Origin: Planctomycetota bacterium
GTDB taxonomy: Bacteria > Planctomycetota > UBA8108 > UBA1146 > JAJFFE01
Reading direction: 5' to 3'
Assembly: GCA_021776775.1 (NCBI GenBank)
Contig: JAJFFE010000413.1
Span: 1-40,655, forward strand
DNA length: 40,655 nt
The position numbers and the translations under genes were made by a program. Within the stretch, counting starts at the first letter, position 1. Every line of letters starts with the position of its first letter. A model generated the notes under the pieces. It worked only from the letters and a program-made list of their open reading frames with translations, had not been told where the DNA came from and did not search any database. Shown here piece by piece: positions 9,003 to 17,444 of this stretch.

Positions 9003-9039
9003 CAACGCTCGATACGTAACAATGCTCGAACACTACCGA
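8989..9039 (+). repeat. degenerate 17-base tandem repeat, three units, across a stop codon
   Basis: Units 8989-9005, 9006-9022 and 9023-9039 share GCTCGA followed by a variable A/T-rich end. Units 1 and 2 match at 14 of 17 positions and units 2 and 3 at about 10. The TAG stop of the protease-like gene lies inside unit 1. Confidence 0.6.
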
Positions 9040-9052
9040 GCAGGCAAGACAC

Positions 9053-9091
9053 AACAAAGCCCAGCGAAGTTCGACTTCGCTGGGCTTTGTT
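9053..9091. terminator. strong bidirectional intrinsic terminator
   Basis: An 18-base perfect stem (AACAAAGCCCAGCGAAGT and its complement) closes a three-base TCG loop. The arms end in TTTGTT on both strands, so it can stop transcription of the plus-strand protease operon and of the convergent minus-strand isomerase gene. Confidence 0.9.
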
Positions 9092-9092
9092 T

Positions 9093-9133
9093 GTCTTGAG
9101 CGGTGTTTGTATTGAGCGGTTCCTTGCGAGCGG
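9093..9133 (-). repeat. degenerate tandem repeat downstream of the isomerase gene
   Basis: The core GAGCGG recurs at 9098, 9114 and 9128 (spacings 16 and 14), and the first two copies share TTGT.TTGAGCGGT. It lies between the terminator and the stop of the minus-strand isomerase gene. Confidence 0.4.
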
Positions 9134-9144
9134 CAGCTGCTCTG

Positions 9145-10083
9145 CTAGCCGCGGACGCGCTCCAGCAACTTCTTAGTCGCTCGAATACCCTCGGCCTCGC
9201 TGAGCTTACCGCCCTCGTACTCGATTCCGATGAACCCGCGGTAGTCGGCCTTCTTCACGATCCGCAGCATCTTCACGTAGTCGGTGTGAACCTCGTTGCC
9301 TTCGGCATCGAAGTCGTGGCTCTTCGCGCTCACCGCCTTGGCGTACGGCATGAGCTCGGTGACGCCTTTGTACCGATCGTACATCTGCTCCTTGGAGACG
9401 CGGAAGTTCCCGAAATCTGGCAACGTGCCGCATCGCTTGTGAGCCACCCGTTTCATAACCGCGGCCAACCAAGCGCCGTTGGAACTCAACCCGCCGTGAT
9501 TTTCGACAATGACGTTGAGACCGCGCTCAGCGCCCTTCTCCGCGAGTCGACGCAAACCGTCGGCTGCGAGCGCGAGCTGTTCTTCGTACTCCCCGGCGGA
9601 AGCTGCGTTGACACGAATCGCGTGGCAGCCGAGGAACTTTGCCGCGTCGAGCCAGCGAATGTGGTTGTCGATCGCCTTCGCTCGCGCCGATGCGTCGGGG
9701 TCGCCGAGACGGCCCTCTCCATCGACCATGATCAGCAGACTCTTCACGCCGTGGTCCGCGGCACGCTTCTTCATCTCACCCAGGTACTTTTTGTCCTGCG
9801 CTTTCGACTTGAAGAAGGAGTTCACATACTCGATCGCGCCAATCCCAAAGTCGTCCCGGGCAGACTTGGCGAAGTCGAGATTGTCGAGCTTGTTCGAGCT
9901 GAGTGTGCGGTGCAGCGACCACTGTGCAAGCGAGATCTTGAACCACGGCTTTGTCGGTTTCTTAGGCTTCTGGTTTTGGCCCAAAAGAGTGCCGTGTGCA
10001 GCGGGCAGAACTCCCAGGCCGGAGATCGCGGCGGCTCGCACCATGAAGTCACGTCGGGTGTATTTCTCAGTCGGGCCATTCAT
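9145..10083 (-). CDS. Tat-exported sugar phosphate isomerase/epimerase-like TIM barrel protein
   Basis: The 312-residue protein begins with a twin-arginine signal (YTRRDFMVRAAAISGLGVL), so it is probably folded in the cytoplasm and then exported. The rest matches the xylose-isomerase-like TIM barrel family (AP_endonuc_2). Likely metal ligands on successive strands are Glu194 (VIVENHGG), Asp223 (LPDFGNF), His256 (KSHDFD) and Glu288 (GIEYEGG). Such proteins isomerise or epimerise sugars or inositol-like compounds; the substrate here cannot be read. It is divergent from a Tat-exported Gfo/Idh/MocA oxidoreductase, and these two families often serve the same sugar pathway. It converges on the protease operon, with a shared terminator between them. 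Confidence 0.88.
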   Translation of the reverse strand: MNGPTEKYTRRDFMVRAAAISGLGVLPAAHGTLLGQNQKPKKPTKPWFKISLAQWSLHRTLSSNKLDNLDFAKSARDDFGIGAIEYVNSFFKSKAQDKKYLGEMKKRAADHGVKSLLIMVDGEGRLGDPDASARAKAIDNHIRWLDAAKFLGCHAIRVNAASAGEYEEQLALAADGLRRLAEKGAERGLNVIVENHGGLSSNGAWLAAVMKRVAHKRCGTLPDFGNFRVSKEQMYDRYKGVTELMPYAKAVSAKSHDFDAEGNEVHTDYVKMLRIVKKADYRGFIGIEYEGGKLSEAEGIRATKKLLERVRG

Positions 10084-10360
10084 GGGTAGTCAGACTTTCA
10101 CGTTGGTTCCGGCGATCGAGGCACTGCTTCTCCGTACTTCTCGGTAGCTTGGCACGTCTCCCCCCCTCCGATCAAGCCTCGACCGCTCCGACTCGCGCAC
10201 GACGAGCGACTCCAACCCCGTGTGTCCTGGATCAGTAGCCACGGTCCAGCACCCGTTTTCGCTCTTCAGCGGGCCCGGAACGACTTCGCTTCACGGATGA
10301 TCCTGGCTAGAATGACGCCAGTTTGGGCAATCAAAGTCAACGAGCCGGTGGGGATGGACC
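10084..10360. promoter_or_regulatory. divergent promoter region between isomerase and oxidoreductase genes
   Basis: These 277 bases separate the two divergent starts and must carry both promoters. I see no clear sigma-70 hexamer pair and no strong palindrome. Confidence 0.4.
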
Positions 10361-11710
10361 ATGACCGACAAGCCAATCACTCGACGCAAGTTCCTTGCGA
10401 ACACCGCTGCAACCTCCGGACTGCTGATAGTGCCGGGTTCATTCCTTCACGCTGGGCTGACACCATCCGGAAAGAACTCGCCAAACGAAAAGCTCAATGT
10501 GGCTTGTATCGGGGCCGGGGGTCGCGGGCGCGCCGCTGTCGACGCTATGTCCGGCGAAAACTTGGTCGCGCTGTGCGACGTCGACTGGAAGCAAGCGGCC
10601 GGCACCTTCAAGGCGTACCCGAAGGCGAAGCCGTTCAAAGACTACCGAGTCATGCTCGACGAGATGGGCGATCAAATCGACGCCGTCACCGTCTCCACGC
10701 CGGATCACATGCACTTCCCGGCGGCGATGGCGGCCCTCGAACTCGGTAAGCACGTCTTCTGTGAAAAACCGCTGACCCACACTATCTGGGAAGCGCGACA
10801 GCTGCGGCTCAAGGCTGCAGAGATGAAGGTCGCCACCCAAATGGGTAACCAAGGGCACGCGCTCGAAGGGTGCCGATTGATGAAGGAGTGGGTCCAAGCC
10901 GGCGCTATCGGCAAGGTGCGCGAAGTCCATCACTGGACCAACCGACCGATCTGGCCTCAGGGCATCGGACGCCCCGATCATTCGAAGTCGAAACCGACGG
11001 CTCCGGAAGGTATCGACTGGAACCTCTGGCTCGGCGTCGCACCCGACCGTCCGTACGACCCGGCTTATGCGCCGTTCAACTGGCGGGGTTGGTGGGACTT
11101 TGGCACCGGGGCGCTGGGCGATATGGGCTGCCACATCATGGATGCAGCCAACTTCGCGCTAGACCTCGGAGGACCTATCTCCGTCGAGGCGAGTTCGACC
11201 CCGGTCAACGACGAAACCGCGCCCAAGTCGTCGGTGGTGACGTACCAGTACCCCGCGCGTGGTAACCATCCTCCGTTGATGTTGAAGTGGTACGACGGGG
11301 CGCTGAAGCCTTCGATTCCCGCCGCGCTCGAAGTCACGCGTCAGTGGGAAGACAATGGAACGCTCTTGGTCGGTGACGACGGCATGATGCTCGCGAACAC
11401 CTACGCGTCGAGCGTTCGCATCATCCCCGAGAAAACCATGAAGGAGTTTCTCCCCAATCGCCCCGAGAAGACGATTCCTCGCATCAAGGGCGGCCACTTC
11501 AACGAGTGGCTTCGCGCCTGCAAGGGCGGCCCGGCGGCCGGATCGAACTTCGAGTACTCCGGTCCCTTCACCGAAAACGTGTTGCTGGGAAATCTCGCGC
11601 TGCGCACTGGGCGGCAATTGAAGTGGGACTCCGAGAATCTCCGCGTCACCAACTTCGACCCGGCCAACGCGTTCGTCACCAAGAAGTACCGCGACGGTTG
11701 GGGTCACTGA
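10361..11710 (+). CDS. Tat-exported Gfo/Idh/MocA family oxidoreductase
   Basis: The 449-residue protein carries a twin-arginine signal (ITRRKFLANTAATSG) and then a Rossmann domain with the dinucleotide motif CIGAGGRGR (about 49-57). The family motif CEKP lies at 134-137 and STPDHMH at about 112-118. The C-terminal half has the typical dimerisation/substrate domain with GDMGCHIMDAANFAL, where the His is the usual catalytic position. Members oxidise or reduce sugars, inositols or sugar acids with tightly bound NAD(P); export with a bound cofactor would explain the Tat signal. The substrate is unknown. ATG 10361 follows a G-rich stretch (GGTGGGGATGG) that is a weak ribosome-binding site. A hairpin terminator follows the stop. 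Confidence 0.92.
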   Translation: MTDKPITRRKFLANTAATSGLLIVPGSFLHAGLTPSGKNSPNEKLNVACIGAGGRGRAAVDAMSGENLVALCDVDWKQAAGTFKAYPKAKPFKDYRVMLDEMGDQIDAVTVSTPDHMHFPAAMAALELGKHVFCEKPLTHTIWEARQLRLKAAEMKVATQMGNQGHALEGCRLMKEWVQAGAIGKVREVHHWTNRPIWPQGIGRPDHSKSKPTAPEGIDWNLWLGVAPDRPYDPAYAPFNWRGWWDFGTGALGDMGCHIMDAANFALDLGGPISVEASSTPVNDETAPKSSVVTYQYPARGNHPPLMLKWYDGALKPSIPAALEVTRQWEDNGTLLVGDDGMMLANTYASSVRIIPEKTMKEFLPNRPEKTIPRIKGGHFNEWLRACKGGPAAGSNFEYSGPFTENVLLGNLALRTGRQLKWDSENLRVTNFDPANAFVTKKYRDGWGH

Positions 11711-11723
11711 GTTTTCTTGAAAC

Positions 11724-11749
11724 CGCGCCCCTTCACGGGAAGGGGCGCG
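11724..11749 (+). terminator. hairpin terminator after the oxidoreductase gene
   Basis: An 11-base perfect stem (CGCGCCCCTTC and complement) with a four-base ACGG loop lies 14 bases after the stop codon. No T-run follows on the plus strand, so its efficiency as an intrinsic terminator is uncertain. Confidence 0.6.
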
Positions 11750-11873
11750 CTGCGATCGGAAAGAACGTCGTTCGGCGAAACGTGTCTCGCCGATCTTTCG
11801 CCATCGCCGGTAAGTCTTGCTCCTTCGATGAGCCTCCCGGCATCACCGCGACGAGCCAACCGAAACGACTCTC

Positions 11874-12536
11874 GTGAAGCGATCGTCGAGCACTGTAGAA
11901 GATTACTTGAAGGCGTTGTACATGCAGCGCCAAGAGCTCGGCTCGCGCCTGCTACCGCTGGGCCGGTTGGCCGACACGCTCGCCATCACCCCGGGTACCG
12001 TCACGTCGATGGTGAAGCGACTGGCTGCCGATGGTCTGGTCGAGTACGAACCAAGGGCCGGGGCACGACTCACCGCGCGCGGCGAAGGCATCGCACTACA
12101 AGTTCTGCGACGACACCGACTGATCGAACTGTTCCTGGTGCGAGTCATGGGTTTTGAGTGGGACGAAGTCCACGAAGAAGCTGAGATTCTCGAGCACAGC
12201 GTTTCGGATCGCATGCTGCTGCGTATCGACGAAATGCTGGGCCACCCCACCGAAGATCCGCACGGCGATCCGATTCCGGATGCGTCCGGCCACTACCTTG
12301 AAGTCGAATTGCAGAGCCTCGCGGAGTGTCGCGGTCAGTACTTCAAGATTGCTCGCGTCGGTGACCAAGATCCGGCGTTCCTGAGATTCCTCAACGAGCA
12401 CGGCCTCACTCCCGGTACCGACGTCGAAGTCCTCAATCGCGATCCGATCGCGGACATCGTGACGCTCTCCACCGGGGAAACCTCGATACAAATAGGAACG
12501 GCAGCCGCTGCACGCATCTTCGTCGTAGAAAGGTAG
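11874..12536 (+). CDS. DtxR/MntR-family metal-dependent transcriptional regulator
   Basis: The 220-residue protein has an N-terminal winged helix (about 7-68, LADTLAITPGTVTSMVKRL), the iron-repressor dimerisation/metal domain (about 69-140) and a C-terminal SH3/FeoA-like domain (about 145-218). Metal-site positions match MntR rather than DtxR: Asp10 in VEDYL, His81, Glu85, His100, Glu104, Glu107 and His108 (EILEH), with Glu104 where DtxR has Cys102. I infer a Mn- or Fe-sensing repressor leaning to Mn. The start is GTG 11874, with no clear Shine-Dalgarno. The secreted dockerin protein starts six bases after the stop, with its AAAGG site inside this gene's last codons, so the two are probably cotranscribed. 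No metal transporter lies beside it, which is unusual for the family. Confidence 0.9.
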   Translation: MKRSSSTVEDYLKALYMQRQELGSRLLPLGRLADTLAITPGTVTSMVKRLAADGLVEYEPRAGARLTARGEGIALQVLRRHRLIELFLVRVMGFEWDEVHEEAEILEHSVSDRMLLRIDEMLGHPTEDPHGDPIPDASGHYLEVELQSLAECRGQYFKIARVGDQDPAFLRFLNEHGLTPGTDVEVLNRDPIADIVTLSTGETSIQIGTAAAARIFVVER

Positions 12537-12542
12537 ACTCCC

Positions 12543-13973
12543 GTGCGATTAACCCTTGCCGTCGTCGTCCTCCTGATCACCGCATTCTCGACAGAACCCG
12601 TCGAAGCTCAGCCGGAACTTCACATCGAAGATGCGGCGCCTTCCTGGATCCATTTCGGATCGGTCGGCGGTGTTGCCGCGTTCGGCGTTGGCGTTTCGAC
12701 GTGCAACTCGGGAACCCTGTCGTGCGCCTGGAATGCCGCAACGCCGGAGCACCCGGTGATCGCAAGAAGCCTCTATCGGTGGCACGACGATCGCTTCGAA
12801 CAGATTGGCATGGGGTGGGTGACGCACGGTTTCTGCGCACTCGGACTCGGTGGCACTTGCGGAACATGTTCGCCGACCGGCTGCGATTCGCTCGGCGCCG
12901 GTTGTCTCACAAGCAACTCGGCCGCGACCTCCGGATCCGCGTCTACCCTGGGTCCACGCTCGGACGTCAACGCATCGACGGGCGAGTTTCCATTCCCCGC
13001 AACCTTATCGCCGGTCGGGAATCCGACTCTCGCGGGTCGTCTACAAGCGACCACCGCGTCGCTCGTGATGCCCGGTGCGGCGTACTTCGTCGAACAGCAA
13101 GTCGTCTCGGCGGACGAGATCATCGGTGGCGATCCGCTCGACAACGCTTCCTGGCACGAACTGCAAGTCACCGCTCCTTCAACCGCGACCCCCGTCGGTA
13201 CGACCGGGGTCGGTGACCCCGCGATCTACGCCTGGCAAATGCTCGACCCCGACGTCGAGATCCACACAGTCGACATCGCTGGCGACGGACGGTTCGTGCT
13301 CGCGTCTCGCGCCAAGGAGATCGCGGTTAACACGTGGCGGTACGACTACGCGCTGTTCAACCTCAACTCGCATCGATCCGCTCGTGCATTCTCCCTGCCC
13401 TGCTCGTCCGGACCGTGCGGCGCGACGTCGCTCTACTTCAGCGCCCCCTCGTACCATTCCGGTGAGCCCTTCTCGAACGCTCCGTGGGCCGACGCCTCAG
13501 CTCCGTCCACGTTACGTTGGCAAGGCGTCGCCCACGCGATGGATGAAAACGCTAACGCACTACGTTGGGGAACGACGTACTCGTTCGGCTTCGTCGCGAC
13601 GAGCCCACCCGGACCCATGACAGCGAGCCTCGAACTCTTCCGTCCCGGCGTGCCCAGCGAAGTCGGTGTCGCCGCGGTCGGTCCGGTTCCCGTCGACTCA
13701 CCCTTCATACGAGGCGACGTCAACCAAGACGGGGCGATCGATATCGGCGACCCGGTGTCGACACTGCAGGCGTTGTTCGTATCCGGCACGCTTCCGTCCT
13801 GCCTCGACGCCATGGACGCCAACGACGACGGCGCTGTCGATACCTCCGACGCGATCTTCGAGTTCTCTTGGCTGTTCAGTTTCGGGCCTCCCCTGCCCGC
13901 ACCGTTCCCAGGGTGCGGTCTCGATGCGACCCCGGACTTCCTGGACTGCCTCGCCTTTGCGATCTGCCCGTGA
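12543..13973 (+). CDS. secreted protein of unknown function with C-terminal dockerin-like module
   Basis: GTG 12543 follows AAAGG at good spacing and opens a signal peptide (about 1-21, ending EPVEAQ). The 476-residue body (about 23-385) resembles no enzyme family I recognise. It contains a cysteine-rich patch at about 98-125 (CALGLGGTCGTCSPTGC) and reads as beta-rich. Residues 388-476 are the dockerin-like module shared with the proteins at 4964 and 35375: calcium loops DVNQDGAIDIGD and DANDDGAVDTSD, then a cysteine tail (LDATPDFLDC...CP). It is probably cotranscribed with the MntR-type regulator upstream. Its 3' end is in a direct repeat that duplicates the stop codon. Confidence 0.85.
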   Translation: MRLTLAVVVLLITAFSTEPVEAQPELHIEDAAPSWIHFGSVGGVAAFGVGVSTCNSGTLSCAWNAATPEHPVIARSLYRWHDDRFEQIGMGWVTHGFCALGLGGTCGTCSPTGCDSLGAGCLTSNSAATSGSASTLGPRSDVNASTGEFPFPATLSPVGNPTLAGRLQATTASLVMPGAAYFVEQQVVSADEIIGGDPLDNASWHELQVTAPSTATPVGTTGVGDPAIYAWQMLDPDVEIHTVDIAGDGRFVLASRAKEIAVNTWRYDYALFNLNSHRSARAFSLPCSSGPCGATSLYFSAPSYHSGEPFSNAPWADASAPSTLRWQGVAHAMDENANALRWGTTYSFGFVATSPPGPMTASLELFRPGVPSEVGVAAVGPVPVDSPFIRGDVNQDGAIDIGDPVSTLQALFVSGTLPSCLDAMDANDDGAVDTSDAIFEFSWLFSFGPPLPAPFPGCGLDATPDFLDCLAFAICP

Positions 13974-13992
13974 CCACGATCTGCCCGTGACC
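13960..13992 (+). repeat. exact 16-base direct repeat, period 17, duplicating the stop codon
   Basis: CGATCTGCCCGTGACC occurs at 13960-13975 and again at 13977-13992. The first copy carries the last codons and TGA stop of the dockerin protein gene; the second is a non-coding copy just behind it. Confidence 0.85.
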
Positions 13993-14069
13993 CCGACGCG
14001 GGAACTCCGTCCCCCAACCGAGCTACCGACTTCGCCCGCAGCTTCTCCCGATTTGTCGAATTTTCGCTC

Positions 14070-14097
14070 TTGCAGGATCACAGCGTCGATCGATAAT
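14070..14097 (+). promoter_or_regulatory. sigma-70-like promoter of the tetR-RND operon
   Basis: TTGCAG (14070-14075) and GATAAT (14092-14097) are separated by 16 bases. The -10 box matches consensus at five of six positions, the -35 box only at three. The predicted transcription start would fall inside the palindrome just downstream. Confidence 0.5.
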
Positions 14098-14098
14098 A

Positions 14099-14127
14099 AA
14101 ACGAACGTTTGAATCAATCGATCGTTT
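14099..14127 (+). promoter_or_regulatory. TetR operator palindrome
   Basis: A 29-base imperfect palindrome: arm AAACGAACGTTTGA, one central base, arm TCAATCGATCGTTT. The arms pair at 12 of 14 positions. It abuts the -10 box and lies 49 bases before the tetR start, the classic place for autorepression of a TetR-controlled efflux operon. Confidence 0.7.
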
Positions 14128-14176
14128 GTCATGAGTAATAAACACCTACCGGAAAACACCTTAGAGGACAAGCCGC

Positions 14177-14830
14177 GTGCCCCCCAATCCGATCGATACC
14201 AAGAGCCGACTCATCGATGTCGCGGAGCAGCTGTTCGCCGCCCGCGGGATCGCGGATGTATCGCTGCGCGAAATCACGAGCGAGGCGGATGTCAATCTGG
14301 CCGCGGTGAACTACCACTTCGGGAGCAAGCTCGGTCTCTTGCGATCGATCCTGCTCGACCGCGGAGCCCCGCTTTCCGAAGAGCGCAGCGCGCTACTGGC
14401 AGCGCTGACGGACGACGCGTTCACCGTGAGGGGAATCATCGAAGCGTTCCTGCACCCCGTGTTCGAACTGCGCGCGCGGCGTCCCCACTTCCCGCGACTG
14501 TTCGCTCGCGTCCAGATGGAAGGGCTCACGGAGGAACTCGGAGAGACGTTTCGTTCGATGTTTCACAACACGTTCGTCGAGTACTCAGCGGCCCTTCACC
14601 GAGCGCTTCCGGAGATCTCGCTCGAGGACATCCGGTGGCGACTAATGCTGACGGTCGGCACGTTCCACTTCGTGCTGTGCAACGAAGACACCATTCGCAG
14701 CGTGCACCGCGATCCAGCTCTCGACCCCGCCTCGACAGACATGGCAGAGCGCATCATCTCGTTCTGTGAAGCCGGCATTCGAGCTCCCATCCACAACTCG
14801 ACCGCGGTCGGTGGAAAACGAGATGCGTGA
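14177..14830 (+). CDS. TetR/AcrR-family transcriptional repressor
   Basis: The 217-residue protein has the TetR N-terminal helix-turn-helix (about 8-57) with the signature VNYHFGSKLGLL, and an all-helical ligand domain from about 75 that resembles the CecR/TetR_C group (FHNTFVEYSAALHRALP). It should repress the efflux genes behind it until a hydrophobic or toxic ligand binds. The start is GTG 14177 with GAGG at 14164. A palindromic operator and promoter stand directly upstream. The stop overlaps the start of the outer-membrane factor gene, so regulator and pump are made from one message. Confidence 0.93.
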   Translation: MPPNPIDTKSRLIDVAEQLFAARGIADVSLREITSEADVNLAAVNYHFGSKLGLLRSILLDRGAPLSEERSALLAALTDDAFTVRGIIEAFLHPVFELRARRPHFPRLFARVQMEGLTEELGETFRSMFHNTFVEYSAALHRALPEISLEDIRWRLMLTVGTFHFVLCNEDTIRSVHRDPALDPASTDMAERIISFCEAGIRAPIHNSTAVGGKRDA

Positions 14831-16218
14831 TGCGCTGGATGATCCTCGCCGGAGTTCTCGCCCTCGCCCCCGGGTGCGCGTCCGCCCCGCCTCGCTCCGA
14901 AACCGACCTGCCGTTCGAGCTCGAAGATGGAGACACCACGAAGCCGATCGATCCGCAGTGGTACCACGCGTTCAACGATGCCACGCTCGATGCGCTCATC
15001 GAAGAGGCCCTCGAAAACAGTCCTAGCTTGCTAGCAGTTGCCGCTCGCATCGATCAAGCACACTCCCAGGCCACGATCGTGGGGGCCGAACGAGCTCCGA
15101 GCGCCAATCTTGGTGCTGGAGCACAACGCCAACGAGCGCAGTTCTTCGCCCCCGGAATTGGACCGCAGGTCAACCGCTTCACCAGCTACGCGCTGTCGTT
15201 GAATCTGTCTTGGGAAATCGACCTCTGGGGTCGCGTTCGCAATGGCCAAGCAGCTGCTATTGCCGACGCGGAAGCCGCGACGGCAGCGTACGCCGGTGCA
15301 CGAGTTTCCTTGGTCGGCCAAGTCGCGAAGGCGTATTTCAATACCCTCACCCGCAAGGTCTTGCTCGAGATCGCCGAACTCGATCTCGAAAGCGCTGGCT
15401 CGCTCAGTCGTCGGATCGAAGAGCGATACCGCGGTGGGCTTCGCCCAGCTCTCGACTACCGTCTATCACTCTCGGACCTCGCCGCGACCGAATCGCGAGT
15501 CGCCACGGCTCGACGAGACACAGCGCTCGCGCAACGCCAACTCGAGATCCTACTCGCGCGTTACCCCTCGGGGCGTGTGGTCACCGCCGCCGACCTGCCG
15601 ACCGACCCCACGGCCCCACCACCGTTTCTTCCCGCCGACCTCTTGTGGCGTCGACCGGATCTCGTGCAAGCCGAACGATTGGTCGCCGCGGCGACGGCGC
15701 GACACACACAAGCACGACGAGCGCTTCTTCCCCGTGTCGCGCTGACTAGTTCGGCCGGAACTGTCAGTGACGACGTCTCCGACTTACTCGACCTGGACTT
15801 CAGCGTGTGGAGCTTGGCCGCCAACCTCGCGCAGCCGTTGTTCGAGGGAGGCCGCCTGCTCGCCAACATCGATCTGAACGAGGCGAGACAACGCGAGGCC
15901 GCTGCGCAGTTCGTCGAGACGGCCTTACGCGCGTTCTCCGAAGTCGAAACCGCGCTCGCGACAGCCGAACCGTTGCGGGAGAGAGAACTCGCGCTTCAGC
16001 GCGCTCTGCAAGAGTCGCAAGCAGGACTCGAGATCTCGGAGGAGCGCTACCTTCGAGGTGTGGTCGACATCGTCGACCTCCTACAAGTTCGCCGCAACCA
16101 CTTCAATCTTCGCTCGAGCTACATCGCCGCGAAGCTCGACACCCTCATCAACCAAGTCGATCTACACGTCGCTCTCGGCGGAGGCTTCGACGCCTCACCG
16201 GAAGAAGGACAACTATGA
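14830..16218 (+). CDS. outer-membrane efflux lipoprotein (NodT/TolC-like OMF)
   Basis: The 462-residue protein starts with a lipoprotein signal ending LAPGC. Two OEP repeats follow, with the typical WEIDLWGRVRNG near the end of the first barrel strand, DYRLSLSDLAATES in the helical channel, WRRPDL in the linker and QPLFEGGRLLANIDL in the second repeat. A trimer of this protein forms the outer-membrane exit duct of a tripartite pump. ATG 14830 shares bases with the tetR stop (TGATG); a GTG at 14827 is an equal alternative. The stop overlaps the next start. Confidence 0.93.
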   Translation: MRWMILAGVLALAPGCASAPPRSETDLPFELEDGDTTKPIDPQWYHAFNDATLDALIEEALENSPSLLAVAARIDQAHSQATIVGAERAPSANLGAGAQRQRAQFFAPGIGPQVNRFTSYALSLNLSWEIDLWGRVRNGQAAAIADAEAATAAYAGARVSLVGQVAKAYFNTLTRKVLLEIAELDLESAGSLSRRIEERYRGGLRPALDYRLSLSDLAATESRVATARRDTALAQRQLEILLARYPSGRVVTAADLPTDPTAPPPFLPADLLWRRPDLVQAERLVAAATARHTQARRALLPRVALTSSAGTVSDDVSDLLDLDFSVWSLAANLAQPLFEGGRLLANIDLNEARQREAAAQFVETALRAFSEVETALATAEPLRERELALQRALQESQAGLEISEERYLRGVVDIVDLLQVRRNHFNLRSSYIAAKLDTLINQVDLHVALGGGFDASPEEGQL

Positions 16219-17444
16219 AACGAATCATCGCTGCCGTACTGCCTCTGCTGATCATCCTCGGTGGAGTCATCGGTGCCACGGTCCTGATCAAGTCGCGAAA
16301 AGTCGTGCAGTCGATCACGCCTGCCCCCGTCGTCCGCGGCGTCGAGACCGTCCGGGTCGAGCGGGGCCCTATCACTCTCGACCTTGAAAGCGACGGAATC
16401 GTTCAGCCGAGAACGGAGACGACGATCGTGGCGGAAGTCACCGGACGGATCACACGGGCCGAGCCCGTGTTCGAGACCGGTGCGTTCGTCGGCGATGATC
16501 AAACGATGTTGACGATTGACCGATCGACGTACGAAGCGGCAGTCGCCTCAGCCGACGCCGAACTCGCTCGCGCCGGTGCGTCCCTCACCCGCGAATCGTC
16601 GGAAGCGCAACTCGCCATCGAAGAGTGGGCGAAGTTCGGACAAGGAGAACCGACGCCGCTCGCCAAGCGCGAACCACAACTCGCCGAGGCCAACGCCATG
16701 GTGAAGTCGGCGAAAGCTCGCCTTGCGCGCGCCGAGATTGATCTTCAGCGCACGGAGATCCGCTCTCCGTTTGCCGGCCGCATTCGCATGCGGTACGTGG
16801 ACGACGGCCAATACGTCACCGCCGGAACCCCGATCGCAACGATCTACTCGACCGACTTCGCCGAGCTTCGCGTCGCGGTCGCTCCGGCCGACTTGGCGTT
16901 CGTCGACCTTCCTCTGGGCAAAGTCACCACCGAACCAGAGAACGCGCTCGCGGCCACGGTGCGCGCCGAGTATGGCGGCGTCGTGCACGAGTGGGACGGC
17001 TACGTCGCACGCACGGAAGGCGAGGTCGATCGGGCCACGCGCATGATCTACGCCATCATCCGAATCCCCGATCCCTACGCACGCGTCAACGGCGATGGAC
17101 GCCACCCGCCGCTGCTGATCGGCTCGTTTGCGACGGCGACCATTACCGGCCGCCGGCTCGAAGACGCGGCCGAGATTTCACGGCGCGCGCTGATCGAACG
17201 CTCGAACGGAACCGAACGCGAGTGGCTAGCACTTGTCGTCGACAGTGAAGACCGACTTCGGCTTCGTCCCGTCGAGGTGCTCCGTCTACGCCAACGAACG
17301 GCAATCATTGGCAGTGGTCTCTCGGCCGGGGAGCGGCTCTGCGTTTCGCCACTCGATATTCCCGTCGACGGTATGCGCGTGCGCAGCGTGTCCGACACTA
17401 CCGACACCGATCCGCCGGTCGGAGCGAAGGGAGCCACACCATGA
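16215..17444 (+). CDS. periplasmic adaptor (membrane fusion protein) of an RND efflux pump
   Basis: ATG 16215 sits in an ATGA overlap with the outer-membrane factor stop and yields 409 residues. An N-terminal membrane anchor (about 4-25, IIAAVLPLLIILGGVIGATV) is followed by a split lipoyl domain (EVTGRITRAEPVFETGAFV and IRSPFAGRIRMRYVDDGQYV), an alpha-helical hairpin between the halves, and beta-barrel and membrane-proximal domains. It bridges the inner-membrane pump and the outer-membrane duct. It has no lipobox and is anchored by its N-terminal helix. Its stop overlaps the pump gene. Confidence 0.93.
   Translation: MKRIIAAVLPLLIILGGVIGATVLIKSRKVVQSITPAPVVRGVETVRVERGPITLDLESDGIVQPRTETTIVAEVTGRITRAEPVFETGAFVGDDQTMLTIDRSTYEAAVASADAELARAGASLTRESSEAQLAIEEWAKFGQGEPTPLAKREPQLAEANAMVKSAKARLARAEIDLQRTEIRSPFAGRIRMRYVDDGQYVTAGTPIATIYSTDFAELRVAVAPADLAFVDLPLGKVTTEPENALAATVRAEYGGVVHEWDGYVARTEGEVDRATRMIYAIIRIPDPYARVNGDGRHPPLLIGSFATATITGRRLEDAAEISRRALIERSNGTEREWLALVVDSEDRLRLRPVEVLRLRQRTAIIGSGLSAGERLCVSPLDIPVDGMRVRSVSDTTDTDPPVGAKGATP

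Noticed and set aside
9103..10089. 328-codon open frame antisense to the Tat-exported isomerase gene
   Set aside because: The minus-strand protein has a clear Tat signal and barrel metal ligands; the antisense protein has none and runs through the terminator region.
15807..16214. Longer start for the membrane fusion protein
   Set aside because: It runs inside the outer-membrane factor gene in another frame; ATG 16215 gives the membrane anchor and the ATGA overlap.
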